Shown piece by piece: positions 8,413 through 18,081 of a DNA stretch of 42,241 bases; position 1 is the first letter of the stretch, and each line of letters opens with the position of its first letter. The notes beneath the pieces were generated by a model, which saw only the letters and a list, made by a program, of their open reading frames with translations, searched no databases and had not been told where the DNA came from. The translations under genes and the position numbers were made by a program. Source of the DNA: Salisapilia sapeloensis (Eukaryota; Oomycota; Peronosporomycetes; Peronosporales; Salisapiliaceae); assembly GCA_023334545.1 (NCBI GenBank), contig JAADVB010000169.1:1-42241 (forward strand), in the 5' to 3' direction.

Positions 8413-10929
8413 TTATCTTGCGATTAGATCTAGTAACTTGGTCCAAGACGACTTAGTCGCGAGCACACATGGAATCCGGTTGGATTTCCAGAGATGATGT
8501 TGATCTAAAGCAGCGAAGCCTTCACCTCTGCTCTTGTTAGCGCCTGGCATACACCTTTCGTCGAACGTACCTTTGCAAATATCCTCGGTGTCTGCGATGA
8601 TAATTCCTAATGCACCTGCAGCTTGTGCGTAATGGACTTTGAAAACGATCGGAACGGTTCCTCTTTCTACGAGGACGATGCGATCGCGTACAGCGTCTGC
8701 GTTGCGGAGGTAGCTACTTGCATCTGGAGGATCTGCCAGAATGAGTTGAGCGGACACTTGGAATAGCTTTGGACTATAGTGACTGGCCCAGACATCCAGC
8801 ACTTGCTTCGCACCGTCGGAAGAAGAGAGCTGAAGTGTTCCTTTCATGTCCGACAGAAGGACTCGATGAGCAGGAGACTCGTCCTGGATCCGTGTATTAG
8901 CTGGTAGCGACGGATTAGACCAGAGCGAGTGCATCAATCCATCTAGCGCAATGTAGTTTGGATCGCCAATTCCATGTATCGTTGGAATGCTTCCAGGTGG
9001 TAGGTGTGTGGTCGAAAACCTGGATGGCATGTGGATAACGTCGCTCGGAAGGCTCCACGGTCCAGCGCCAGCTTCACCCACTGCCGCGACTTGGACCGTA
9101 TACTTTCGCCCGACTAAGAGGCCGCATATCTCTCCTTCTCTACCTCCATGGTTCCCTGGCTTTGTGTCTTTACTATCGATCGTAAGCACATGCTGTCGAC
9201 CGTCTTTACTAGCTTCTTTCAGGGCTATGCCATACATGACAATGACTTCGCTATTGGCAGCTGCATCCATCCATTGTACCTTGATGCAAGATCCGGTCGT
9301 GGCCTGGAGATTTGGTATGCCACGTACCTTTGACGGCAAAGTCGTCACTTGCGTCTTCACCGGTTTAGATCTTCTGCTTTCAACGCCGGTTGCTTCCTCC
9401 AAGTACACTTGAACGGAGAACGAGTACATGTGACCAGGTCGGAGTCCTCGCATCGTCGCCTCAATCTCTTTCCCATCAAAGTCGTTTCCAAAGAGATCTG
9501 TTGGGAGGGCACTGCGGGATAGCTGGCCACTGGCGATGCGTACGACGTCACTTGTCTCGTGACTCTCCATGCTGTGATCATAGATGCGGACGACGTACCC
9601 AAAGTCCACAGTGTCTTCTCTGTGTGGTTGATAGATGTCTTGCCATTTGATCTTTGCTGTCGCCCCTGTCGCTTCGACTACAAGCGGAGGTAGAGCTACT
9701 GGAAGTGTAAGCGACTCGATGCGTCGTTCCCATCTTTTGCTCTCTTGCCACTTCTTAAGTCGATCTCGTCGAGACCGACCACCTTCCTTCTCACTTCGTT
9801 TGACAAAAGCCGTTTCTTTCGGCCATGTCATGAACCTTTCATATGCTGCATCGTTCGTGGCAAGTCGATGGGCCATGAAAGCGTCGAAATGGAGGGAATT
9901 GAAGGCATCTAGAAGATCGTTTGCAATGGAATCGATGAGTGCATCCGTTTTGAGCGCTTTTTTGACTGCATAAATGTTGGATGCATCCCCGTAGCAGAAG
10001 CGAAGGACGCTAGCGGAGTTAGTGGTCACGAGTGACAGGGCGAGATCACCAGGGACAAAGAGAAGCTCGAAAGGAGATAGCGTCGCGTCATGGCTGATGG
10101 GTTTCCGACCGGATGGATTGCCAAGTTTCCATCCAGAGTCCTGCTGCATGGTAGATGCGTCAAAGTCGACTTGATGAATCGATAGCAAGGCTTCCAACGT
10201 CGATATGGGGAGAAGGCTACGAGAAAAGAGCTTTATCTGGACATCAGACTTGGCTAGAGATAGGATGAATAAGTGGAGATGGTGTGGACATGCGAGGATC
10301 TCGCCATCTTCCATCCCGATCTCTTGCTGCACCTGAGGCTGCACCTGGATGACTGTCGGTGCATACCGTGATACTTTACCAGCATTTGTGCGTTGGAGGT
10401 AGTCTTGAGCCATGAAAAGAGGTACGTGCAGTTCGCTTAGATAAGGAATACATTCTCTATCTTCTGTTCGGAGTGTTGCTTCCGGTACATTTGGTAGAAA
10501 GCATGCTGATAGGAAGGCTTCCCATCGACTGGATGGGATGCCTAGTGGAGCATTGGATGATGCGATGATGAGAGGGTTGTTCGCGACAGCATACGACTCG
10601 AAAAAGTCTTGGAAACTTCGCTCCGTTTCGTCCACAATGGGAATGGTAGCTATTTGCTTACTTGCGATAGTCTCTGTCGTCGATATGGAAGTCTGGTATT
10701 CTTGGCGGATGATCTGGACGTACCGGAGCTTGTTGCATTGGTCGATGGACGTTGCCACGTCCGGCTCGATACCAGTGGATGCATAACAGCGAGCGACGCC
10801 CTTCTGTAGTATTGCGTCAATGATAGGATCGATTAGAGGAGCATGTAGTAACTCGCTCAAGGAACTTTCGAGCGAGAAACCATAGGCAGTCTGCCACGCC
10901 GTCACCAGGAGACAAATGAAAATCCACAT
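8413..10929 (-). CDS. Secreted protein: cupin/JmjC-like, two FN3, PA domain
   Basis: A single exon of 838 residues. A signal peptide of about 18 residues (FICLLVTAWQTAYGF) starts the protein. Residues about 105-320 look like a cupin-8/JmjC-type fold: an FFESYAVANNPLII entry strand and a later PFELLFVPGDLALSL strand. The HxD...H iron ligands are not obvious, so this part may be inactive. A basic linker follows, then two fibronectin type III domains (about 410-530 and 535-640, each with a Tyr/Phe-x-Val core) and a protease-associated domain at about 695-800 (RIVLVERGTVPIVFKVHYAQAAGA). There is no ER-retention signal or C-terminal membrane segment. A role in binding at the cell surface or in the secretory pathway is inference. 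Divergent from RabGGTB (190 bp). Confidence 0.75.
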   Translation of the reverse strand: MWIFICLLVTAWQTAYGFSLESSLSELLHAPLIDPIIDAILQKGVARCYASTGIEPDVATSIDQCNKLRYVQIIRQEYQTSISTTETIASKQIATIPIVDETERSFQDFFESYAVANNPLIIASSNAPLGIPSSRWEAFLSACFLPNVPEATLRTEDRECIPYLSELHVPLFMAQDYLQRTNAGKVSRYAPTVIQVQPQVQQEIGMEDGEILACPHHLHLFILSLAKSDVQIKLFSRSLLPISTLEALLSIHQVDFDASTMQQDSGWKLGNPSGRKPISHDATLSPFELLFVPGDLALSLVTTNSASVLRFCYGDASNIYAVKKALKTDALIDSIANDLLDAFNSLHFDAFMAHRLATNDAAYERFMTWPKETAFVKRSEKEGGRSRRDRLKKWQESKRWERRIESLTLPVALPPLVVEATGATAKIKWQDIYQPHREDTVDFGYVVRIYDHSMESHETSDVVRIASGQLSRSALPTDLFGNDFDGKEIEATMRGLRPGHMYSFSVQVYLEEATGVESRRSKPVKTQVTTLPSKVRGIPNLQATTGSCIKVQWMDAAANSEVIVMYGIALKEASKDGRQHVLTIDSKDTKPGNHGGREGEICGLLVGRKYTVQVAAVGEAGAGPWSLPSDVIHMPSRFSTTHLPPGSIPTIHGIGDPNYIALDGLMHSLWSNPSLPANTRIQDESPAHRVLLSDMKGTLQLSSSDGAKQVLDVWASHYSPKLFQVSAQLILADPPDASSYLRNADAVRDRIVLVERGTVPIVFKVHYAQAAGALGIIIADTEDICKGTFDERCMPGANKSRGEGFAALDQHHLWKSNRIPCVLATKSSWTKLLDLIAR

Positions 10930-11119
10930 CGGAGGACTGTAAAAAGATCTTTGCTATCGTATCTTTCTATTTTCGATGGAAGGAATGGATCGAACTGCCA
11001 CTCTCCTGTACCAACGCAAGTAGAAGGGTACTTGGACATTCGGCATGCGGTCTCTTTCATAATCTTTCATAGAATGTAGCATACAGAACTCTATATTAAA
11101 GAAAGAAAGAAGCAGGAGA

Positions 11120-12185
11120 ATGACCACGAGCACGGACGTGATGTGCTCGGATCGGACGGATGCGTTCGACCTAGAGCTACATGTCAAGTACCTGACGTCC
11201 CTCAAAGACAAAAAGGACGACTTTGAGTCTTGCATGATTGAACACATGCGTCTCAGCGGAATCTACTGGGGCGTCGGTGCTATGGCGCTGCTCGGTCGCG
11301 AGTCCGAGATGGATCCTCCGAGCGTCATAGACTTCGTTCTGCAGTGCCAGCACCCTGACGGAGGCTTTGCAGGCAATGTCGGTCATGACAGACACTTGAT
11401 CTACACGACGCACGCGGTGCTGATCCTTTCGATGCTCGATGCTCTAGACCAAATGGACCAGGAGAAAACGATCGGGTACATTGCGTCATTACAGCAGCCA
11501 GACGGGTCCTTTGGTGGCGACGAATGGCTTGAGATCGATACCAAGTTCACCTATTGTGCCATGTCGACTCTATCGATTCTTCACGGTCTCGATCGTATCG
11601 ACGTCGACAAGGCCATGTCGTTCTTAGACTCTTGTCGTAACTTTGACGGAGGTTTTGGCAACATCCCTGGCTGTGAAAGCCACGGCGCTCACATCTTTAC
11701 TGTCGTCGCAGCCTTATCCATAGGCAATTCCTTGAAAACTGTATTTTGTATTCGTACATGTAGATTATGTCGATACGACTAACGTTCGGCTGTAGGTCGT
11801 GGACGATGAGCTATTAGGATGGTGGCTATGTGAACGTCAGTGTGACTCTGGTGGCCTGAACGGTCGGCCGGAGAAGCAGGCGGATGTGTGCTATAGCTGG
11901 TGGGATCTAGCGTCTCTCATCGCGATCGGCAAGGCGGACTGGATCGACCGGCAGCAGCTCATCCAGTTCATCCTCGACTGTCAGGACACGGAGGATGGCG
12001 GCATTGCCGATCGACCAGGCAACGTCGCGGATGTCTTCCACACATTCTTCGGTCTGTGTGGATTAACGCTTCTCGGGTATTTCGACGACAAAGACGCCTT
12101 CAAATCTGTCCGAAAGGTACATCCGGTGTATGCGATGCCGGAAGATAAGGTGGAGAAACTCGAATTAAAGGCAGAAATGCTCTAG
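11120..12185 (+). CDS. RABGGTB: Rab geranylgeranyltransferase beta subunit
   Basis: Two exons, 11120-11740 and 11796-12185, with a 55 bp intron, give 336 residues against about 331 in animals. Prenyltransferase alpha-alpha repeats are plain: [37 protein letters not shown], and [20 protein letters not shown]. The zinc ligands are expected in DVCYSWW (Asp and Cys) and in the His of DVFHTFFG. With the alpha subunit and Rab escort protein it adds two geranylgeranyl groups to Rab C-terminal cysteines, needed for vesicle traffic. The stop lies 15 bp from that of the convergent Sua5 gene, so transcripts very likely overlap. Confidence 0.95.
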
Positions 12186-12200
12186 AAAAAATCTTTTGAA

Positions 12201-13301
12201 TTAAACAAGTCGAATGCGTTTACCGGATGCCGCTCGGAACATACGATCGTGCAGTGCTGCCGAGTGTTCATGCTCCGTCCGGTACAAGACGTCCGAGACG
12301 AGGACTTTCGTTACGTTCGGCACACCTTCGCTCCATCTCAGGAGCTCAAAGATACGTGGCAAGGCTGCTCGGACGTCACCTTCGGGAGATAGATCCTCAT
12401 ACGCAGCCACTTGGCTCTGGAGGTGACGTAGTCGACCGTGGAAGTCGATGACAGCACATGATCCAAGGTCTGACATATTGGCTGTGTCCCACGTTTCCGT
12501 CGCGGTGTCCTGGACGAGGAACGTGTCGACGTCTGGAGCGTAGTGTGTCAATAGCTGTCCAGGAGCTTCCTGTGCCTCGACCTTTTCCGTCGTTCCAGCC
12601 TTGTTCTGTACGTTTTCAATGGTGTAGACACCGATGGACTCTTTGTTTTGCTCTAGGACACTCGTTAAAGCTGCTTCCGAGACACCCCCACGTCGATAGA
12701 TAATGACTTTCGCTTCATCCGGAACGATTTTCACGACGGTGGACTCGATGCCTACGTCACAGCATTTCGTATCGGCAGAGTCATTCATCTGGATGATCTT
12801 GAGGTTGTCGCAATGACCTAGATCGTCCATGACGTGCTTGGCTGTCGTGGGAGATACATGGCCGAAGCGATTGGCACTGGGAGCAGCCACCGGGACGCGA
12901 GCACTCACGAGGAGCTGGTGGGCGATCGGATGGGACGGAACGCGTAGACCTACGAAACCAGTGCCGGCGGACACCGTGGACGGGAGAGCGTCTACTGCTT
13001 TGCCGATAAGTGTGAGTGGTCCAGGCCAAAAGGCATGTGCGAGGACGTCGAAGACTTTCGAGTCGACGGGAGATAGCTGCAGAAGCTCCTTGGCTTTGGC
13101 AACCGTTGGTGTGTGGACGATGAGTGGGTCCGTCAGTGGTCTTCCTTTAGCTTCAAAGATCGACAAGGTTGCAGCAGCGTCGAGTGCATTGGCACCGAGG
13201 CCATAGACCGTCTCCGTTGGAAATGAGAGCAATCGACCTTGACGAAGCTGTTCTCCAGCGACTTCAAATCCTTCCTGCGTTGGTTCTAGGAACGTTGCCA
13301 T
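12201..13301 (-). CDS. SUA5: Threonylcarbamoyl-AMP synthase (Sua5/YrdC)
   Basis: A single exon of 366 residues from the ATG at 13301; the open frame extends upstream only to a non-ATG codon. The YrdC domain (about 5-205) shows SFPTETVYGLGANA, the KGRPLTDPLIVH nucleotide motif, and VAAPSANRFGHVSPTTAKHV. The Sua5 linker APGQLLTHYAP and a C-terminal Sua5 domain follow, so this is the long Sua5 form, not the short YRDC. It makes L-threonylcarbamoyladenylate from threonine, bicarbonate and ATP for t6A at position 37 of ANN-decoding tRNAs. The upstream DNA has a series of CCAAT boxes. Convergent with RabGGTB. Confidence 0.95.
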   Translation of the reverse strand: MATFLEPTQEGFEVAGEQLRQGRLLSFPTETVYGLGANALDAAATLSIFEAKGRPLTDPLIVHTPTVAKAKELLQLSPVDSKVFDVLAHAFWPGPLTLIGKAVDALPSTVSAGTGFVGLRVPSHPIAHQLLVSARVPVAAPSANRFGHVSPTTAKHVMDDLGHCDNLKIIQMNDSADTKCCDVGIESTVVKIVPDEAKVIIYRRGGVSEAALTSVLEQNKESIGVYTIENVQNKAGTTEKVEAQEAPGQLLTHYAPDVDTFLVQDTATETWDTANMSDLGSCAVIDFHGRLRHLQSQVAAYEDLSPEGDVRAALPRIFELLRWSEGVPNVTKVLVSDVLYRTEHEHSAALHDRMFRAASGKRIRLV

Positions 13302-13429
13302 GGTAGTGCAATGACGTTGGCAGAGCAAAGCACGAGTCGTACGCTGCGTAAAGGTCCGGAACGCCGTGATGTCCTACCGTCGGGGCTGTAGCAGCTTGAT
13401 GTGTTAAATACGTGGTCGAGTCTTTTCAT

Positions 13430-13532
13430 CCAACCAAACATGGCTACACTTCATTATCTACCAATCCAACCATCATAAAACGGAAGTGCTATTTCACCCA
13501 ATCCAAAATGGCTACACTATACTCTACCCAAT
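13430..13532. promoter_or_regulatory. CCAAT-box series upstream of SUA5
   Basis: Upstream of the minus-strand Sua5 gene, CCAAT cores start at 13461, 13498 and 13528, with a near copy (CCAACC) at 13430. Spacings are 31, 37 and 30 bp. The stretch ATGGCTACACT occurs twice (13440-13450 and 13508-13518), so part of the block arose by duplication. The boxes read on the plus strand; NF-Y sites work in both directions. It resembles the 31-bp array at 3870-3993. Confidence 0.65.
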
Positions 13533-13587
13533 CAAAAGGAAACAAGCAGTTGTATTGAAGTTCATCAAAACCCCTCAAGTCGAGGAT

Positions 13588-14984
13588 CTACGAGTCGAGG
13601 TCTTGGACGAAGACGAGGGCTTGCGGCGATAAACCCTAGCACCCGGATTAGTACAATGACTTGAATAAAATATACAAAGAATAAACCCTACAGCTTCCTC
13701 GAGCGTCATGTCCGTCTGCTCTGGTCCGAAGACTCGTTTGGGAAAGTTAGTCGCGAGTTCATAGTTGGCAATCGCAATGTCTCGGTCGTGGAACTCGACG
13801 TCGATAAAGTCACGCACCGCCTGGAGCGTATCATGTGCGTAGAAATAATGCTGCAGTTTCGTCCCGTTATGCAGATGGAACTTGAGGGTCGCGACCTTGT
13901 AGTCGGCTCCTTCCGGTGCTTTTCGCTCCTTCGGACCATTCGCAACGACCTGCCTCTTGCGTTCAATACTCTCTAGTCTCTCCTCTTCCTTGCGTTTCTC
14001 CTCTTCTTCTCGTCGCACACGCTCTTCCTCCTCTTGTCTCTTCCGCTCAGCTTCTTCAGCCTCCTTCTGCCGCTGTTCTTCCGCACGACGTCGATCTGCC
14101 GCAAGAGATTCTTGATACTCCCGATCCTGCTCCTCTCGTAGAAGCTGCGATTCCGTCCTAGTGCATGTATAAGACACAGGATGTGAGAATAGTAAAAATA
14201 GAGGATACCGTTGACGCTGCATGTGTCGAGCTGTCGCCAGGATATGGCTGTGGCGATCGACTGCTTGGTCTAATTGCCGGATGATCTGGCTCGGAGGGAG
14301 GACGCCGGTGATCCGTTCGACGACGTTAACACCACGTGAGGCGCAGGTGAGGAGAGCAAGGAATGGGAATGTGGCGCATCCAAGGGACAGACTAACGCCA
14401 AAGCCTTCGGCTTGTTGAACACAACCAGCCCAGCTTACGATGCAGTCACTCTCGTTCAGATACTGACTCATCTCCGGTGTACACAGCGCTCTCCTGCGTA
14501 TGCGTTAGAGTATGTCTACTAGGCTGTATGCAAGCTGTGTACCTGCAAAAGGTATCAGCGTCATCGTGGATACTGGAATGGAGGAAGACGAGGAGGAATT
14601 TAGATGCTGTACGAGCCGTGGAGACTGCATCCCGGAAGGACGTGTGCTCGAAATGAGGTAGATGCTCGCCATATCGACGACGTAGGCCGTGAACAAACGT
14701 TCGTGTAGAGGTCTACTAGACGTCTAAGTATATATTTAGTATGAAAGAAGTGAATGCAAGTGTACTTGTGGATCTTCTGGTTCGCCATCGCCAAGAACGA
14801 AGCTTAATGGGGAAAAGAGAAGCTCGACAAAGCCTTTGCGACGGTTCTGAGCGTTCGATGGAGAGTGGTTTCCAGGTGATGAGACCGTATCCTCTGTATT
14901 AGCATTGGAGGAAGGTGTGCCGGGACCAACGTTACGTCTACGCAGACCGGTATCTGCTGTCGGATCATTCGCTACCTCGGCCAT
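13588..14984 (-). CDS. FAF2: UBX-domain protein, FAF2/UBXD8-like (ERAD)
   Basis: Five exons (14766-14984, 14543-14712, 14209-14493, 13692-14157, 13588-13635) join in frame to 395 residues. After a disordered start comes a short hydrophobic hairpin (GFVELLFSPLSFVLG), then a UAS thioredoxin-like domain (FVHGLRRRYGEHLPHF through LARTAS-like helices, CTPEMSQYL), a long Glu/Arg coiled coil, and a C-terminal UBX domain with FPKR (the p97-binding FPxR loop) ending GLSPQALVFVQDLDS. FAF2 recruits p97/Cdc48 to the ER or lipid droplets for ERAD. The N-terminal UBA domain of animal FAF2 is missing. The third intron (14158-14208, 51 bp) is a multiple of three without a stop, so it is easily read as coding. 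ATG 14984 is used. Confidence 0.88.
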
Positions 14985-15115
14985 CTCGTTGCGATCGAAA
15001 AATGAAGATTTGTGTCTTTTTGCATATCTATTCGTCCTTTTATATTGTATTACATATACAAAACTGTCCATGGAATGTGGAAGACAAAAAGCTATCTTGT
15101 CGTACTCGCATTAAT
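14985..15115. promoter_or_regulatory. Short divergent promoter, FAF2-like / helicase
   Basis: Only 131 bp separate the two start codons, so both promoters must lie here or overlap the 5' ends. It is AT-richer than its flanks, with stretches such as TTTTATATTGTATTACATATAC at 15038-15059 seen in part. No CCAAT box is present, unlike the NBP35/transportin region. Confidence 0.5.
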
Positions 15116-17959
15116 ATGGTGAAGAAAGCGTTATTGACGGCGGCACAGGCCGTGTCAGTGGACGAGTACACGTCTGCTACATTGCAGCTACTAGATAAAG
15201 AAAAAGAGGACGAGATCTCGACGATACAACAAGAGCTAGACGAATTAAACGACGATGAGAACCCGAATGTCCTGCAGCATCTCCGTCTCCACGAGTACTC
15301 ATCGGCTCTCTTTGGCCGTACGATGCTCCAACTAGCATTTCCATCTACATCTACGACAAAACCAAAGCCACACACGTTTACAGTGGGTGATGTGGTCCAA
15401 CTACGTTATCAGCACAAGCACGATGGTGAGAAGCAGACATGGCCACAAGGGATCGTCGCGCGAGTGGAAGATCATAGCATCTCCATCGCGTTAAACAGTA
15501 GTGAGGACGTCGAGGAACAGGAGCTATCTTCCCAACGTCTGACACTCGATCGATTAGTGAATAATGCAACGTATAAAAAGATGACAACAGCATTAGAGCA
15601 ACTAGCCAAGCATCGCTTCGGCCCTGCCACGTCCGTCACGAACGTTGTGTTCGGACATGCAGAGCCATCGACTAATCCACTAGAAGAGCTACGACCATTT
15701 AATACGAACATGAATGCTTCTCAGACGTCTGCGATACAGTTTGCGCTAGCGACCAAGGACATTGCAGCGATACATGGTCCACCTGGAACAGGGAAGACGA
15801 CGACAGTGGTCGAGCTCATCCGGCAGTTGGTGCATACGCATCAACAGCGTGTGCTGGTGACTGCACCATCGAATATTGCTGTGGACAATGTGTTAGATAA
15901 GCTTAGTAGTGTGGATGCATCGCTATCTCTCCTACGTATCGGTCATCCGGCACGATTGCTGCCGTCTATCGTACCTTTCTGTCTCGACCACAAGGTCCAG
16001 ACGTCGGAGAGGACGGAGATCGTGTCGGATATCAAGGAAGAGATAGAGTCGCTACTACAAGAAGCGAGGGAGACTCGAGAGAAGGACGAACGGAGGAGAT
16101 TGCGTAAACTAGTACGAGAAGATCGGAAGGAAGTACGGAAGCGAGAGCAGGAGTGTGTCGTGGACTTGATACGGCGCAGTGACGTAGTGTTCGCAACGAA
16201 CGTCGGTGCTGCGTCCAAGTTACTACGACAAGAGACGTTCGATTGTGTCATCATTGATGAAGCCGCACAAGCCGTGGAAGCGAGTTGCTGGATACCGATA
16301 CTCAAGGGCAAGAAGTGTGTCTTGGCTGGAGACCATCGACAGTTACCTCCGACGATTAAGTCAGAGGAAGCTGGACGTTTGGGTCTGGAGCTGACGCTGT
16401 TCGATCGACTCGCGGCGATGCCTCATACAAAGGATAAGGTCGTTCGGATGCTCGATACGCAGTATCGTATGCACGCGGATATTAGTACCTGGAGCTCGCA
16501 TGCTATGTATGAAGACAAGCTACTGTCGTATGAAGGCGTGGCATCTAGGAAGTTACAGGATCTCCCGCATGTCCAACTGCCGAATGACGAAGTGGATCTA
16601 CTAGATGCGACGATGCTATTGATCGATACGGCAGGGTGTGATCTGGAGGAAGACGTAGCAGATGATAGTAATCCGATGCTAAAGCAGAGCAAGAGTAACG
16701 TTGGAGAAGCAAAGCTAGTGGCTTCGCATGTGAAAAAGTTGCTGAAGAGTGGACTTGAGCAGGAGGAGATTGCTGTGATCACGCCGTATAATAAGCAAGT
16801 GCAGCTGCTCAAAAGTTTCTTACCAAAAGAAGAGTTTAGTCGGTTGGAGATCCGGAGTGTCGATGGCTTCCAAGGATGTGAGAAGGAGGCCGTGGTCATG
16901 AGTCTCGTTCGATCGAATGGGCGCAAGGAAGTAGGTTTCCTCAAGGACGACCGACGTATGAATGTGGCGATTACGAGAGCAAAGAGGCATGTGTGTGTCG
17001 TAGCGGATACGGATACGATCCGTCAGCATGCTTTCCTAAAGGTTTTGGCGGATTATATGGAGGAGCATGGCGAGTATCGATCTGCCATGGAGTTTCTTGA
17101 TGATATGGTCGTGCATGACGGAGTAGATGCTGCGGAGGCTGTTAGTCGAGTCGAGTCTGTCGGTAGCAAGAGTAAGGGGCAGTCAACTCTGTCGCATAAT
17201 GTGAATACTGGTAAAAAGAAGGATAAGAGGAAGACCAAGACAGTCGAACCCAAGGCACAAGAGCCCAAGGCAACAGAGCGTAAGAAGGAGGACAAGGCAG
17301 TTGAATCCAAAGCAGCGGAAGTCGAACCAGTAGAGGAGAAGGCGTTGGCCTCGGAAGATAAAAAAGAGGAAGAAGAGGAGGCAAGTCCTTCAGAGACGCA
17401 GGTGACGAATGCGTTTGGGGCGATGGCGTACTCTTCTTCCGAGTCAGAGGAGGAGAAGGAAGAGGAGCAGGCTTCCAACTCCTTGTTAAAGGACTTGCAT
17501 GCGAGTCGAATGTCAAGGCAGGAGGTAGTTCCAGCGCCTACACCATCCCAAAAGAAGCGGAACAAGAAGAAGAAGAAAGGAAAAAAGCAGGATGCCACAC
17601 CGGTAGTAGACACCAAGCAAGACAAGGAAAGCGATTTGGACTACTTGTCTCGCCAAGTGCAGGACAGTTCCAAGTGTGCTTTGCAAACAGCTTCTGGCCG
17701 ATGCAAGAAGAGCACAGAGATGATGGGGAGTACCTGCCGGTTCTGCAAACTAAGATACTGCATGACGCATGCGCAACCCGAGGTGCATGGCTGCACACAC
17801 GCCGTTCGATCCTTTGAGCGTGAGCGTCATGTATCTCAGTCAAGTAGTGAAACGAAACCATTAACTAGAGAGAAACGAAAGCAACTACAGAAGGCACTAG
17901 GAGACAAAGTTTCCGCCAAGAGCGCGGGAAGAAGTAGCAAGGGCAACAAGAAGAAATAG
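15116..17959 (+). CDS. IGHMBP2: UPF1-like superfamily 1 helicase, IGHMBP2/SMUBP2 type
   Basis: A single exon of 947 residues from ATG 15116; the frame is open further upstream but that overlaps the divergent FAF2-like start. SF1B motifs run in order: Walker A GPPGTGKTTT (about 222), DEAA (about 381), LAGDHRQLPP, DTQYRMH (about 449), VDGFQGCEKE and MNVAITRAKRH (about 613). The tail is a Lys/Glu-rich low-complexity region, then an AN1-type zinc finger at about 852-892 with the Cys/His pattern. The R3H domain between helicase and zinc finger in animal IGHMBP2 is not apparent. IGHMBP2 is a 5'-to-3' RNA/DNA helicase linked to ribosomes and tRNA. Confidence 0.93.
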   Translation: MVKKALLTAAQAVSVDEYTSATLQLLDKEKEDEISTIQQELDELNDDENPNVLQHLRLHEYSSALFGRTMLQLAFPSTSTTKPKPHTFTVGDVVQLRYQHKHDGEKQTWPQGIVARVEDHSISIALNSSEDVEEQELSSQRLTLDRLVNNATYKKMTTALEQLAKHRFGPATSVTNVVFGHAEPSTNPLEELRPFNTNMNASQTSAIQFALATKDIAAIHGPPGTGKTTTVVELIRQLVHTHQQRVLVTAPSNIAVDNVLDKLSSVDASLSLLRIGHPARLLPSIVPFCLDHKVQTSERTEIVSDIKEEIESLLQEARETREKDERRRLRKLVREDRKEVRKREQECVVDLIRRSDVVFATNVGAASKLLRQETFDCVIIDEAAQAVEASCWIPILKGKKCVLAGDHRQLPPTIKSEEAGRLGLELTLFDRLAAMPHTKDKVVRMLDTQYRMHADISTWSSHAMYEDKLLSYEGVASRKLQDLPHVQLPNDEVDLLDATMLLIDTAGCDLEEDVADDSNPMLKQSKSNVGEAKLVASHVKKLLKSGLEQEEIAVITPYNKQVQLLKSFLPKEEFSRLEIRSVDGFQGCEKEAVVMSLVRSNGRKEVGFLKDDRRMNVAITRAKRHVCVVADTDTIRQHAFLKVLADYMEEHGEYRSAMEFLDDMVVHDGVDAAEAVSRVESVGSKSKGQSTLSHNVNTGKKKDKRKTKTVEPKAQEPKATERKKEDKAVESKAAEVEPVEEKALASEDKKEEEEEASPSETQVTNAFGAMAYSSSESEEEKEEEQASNSLLKDLHASRMSRQEVVPAPTPSQKKRNKKKKKGKKQDATPVVDTKQDKESDLDYLSRQVQDSSKCALQTASGRCKKSTEMMGSTCRFCKLRYCMTHAQPEVHGCTHAVRSFERERHVSQSSSETKPLTREKRKQLQKALGDKVSAKSAGRSSKGNKKK

Positions 17960-18081
17960 ATGTTCCGATATATTCGTTTCTTTCTATCCCATACAAATAA
18001 TTTTTTTATTTCGAGACGAAAGAGGTACTCGTCTTCTAAGTCTGCATACAACGTCCTATAGTAAATATAAGACGACAGGAG

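Noticed and set aside
17053-17625. 190-codon minus-strand frame rich in Ser/Phe
   Set aside because: It is the antisense of the Lys/Glu-rich tail of the helicase.
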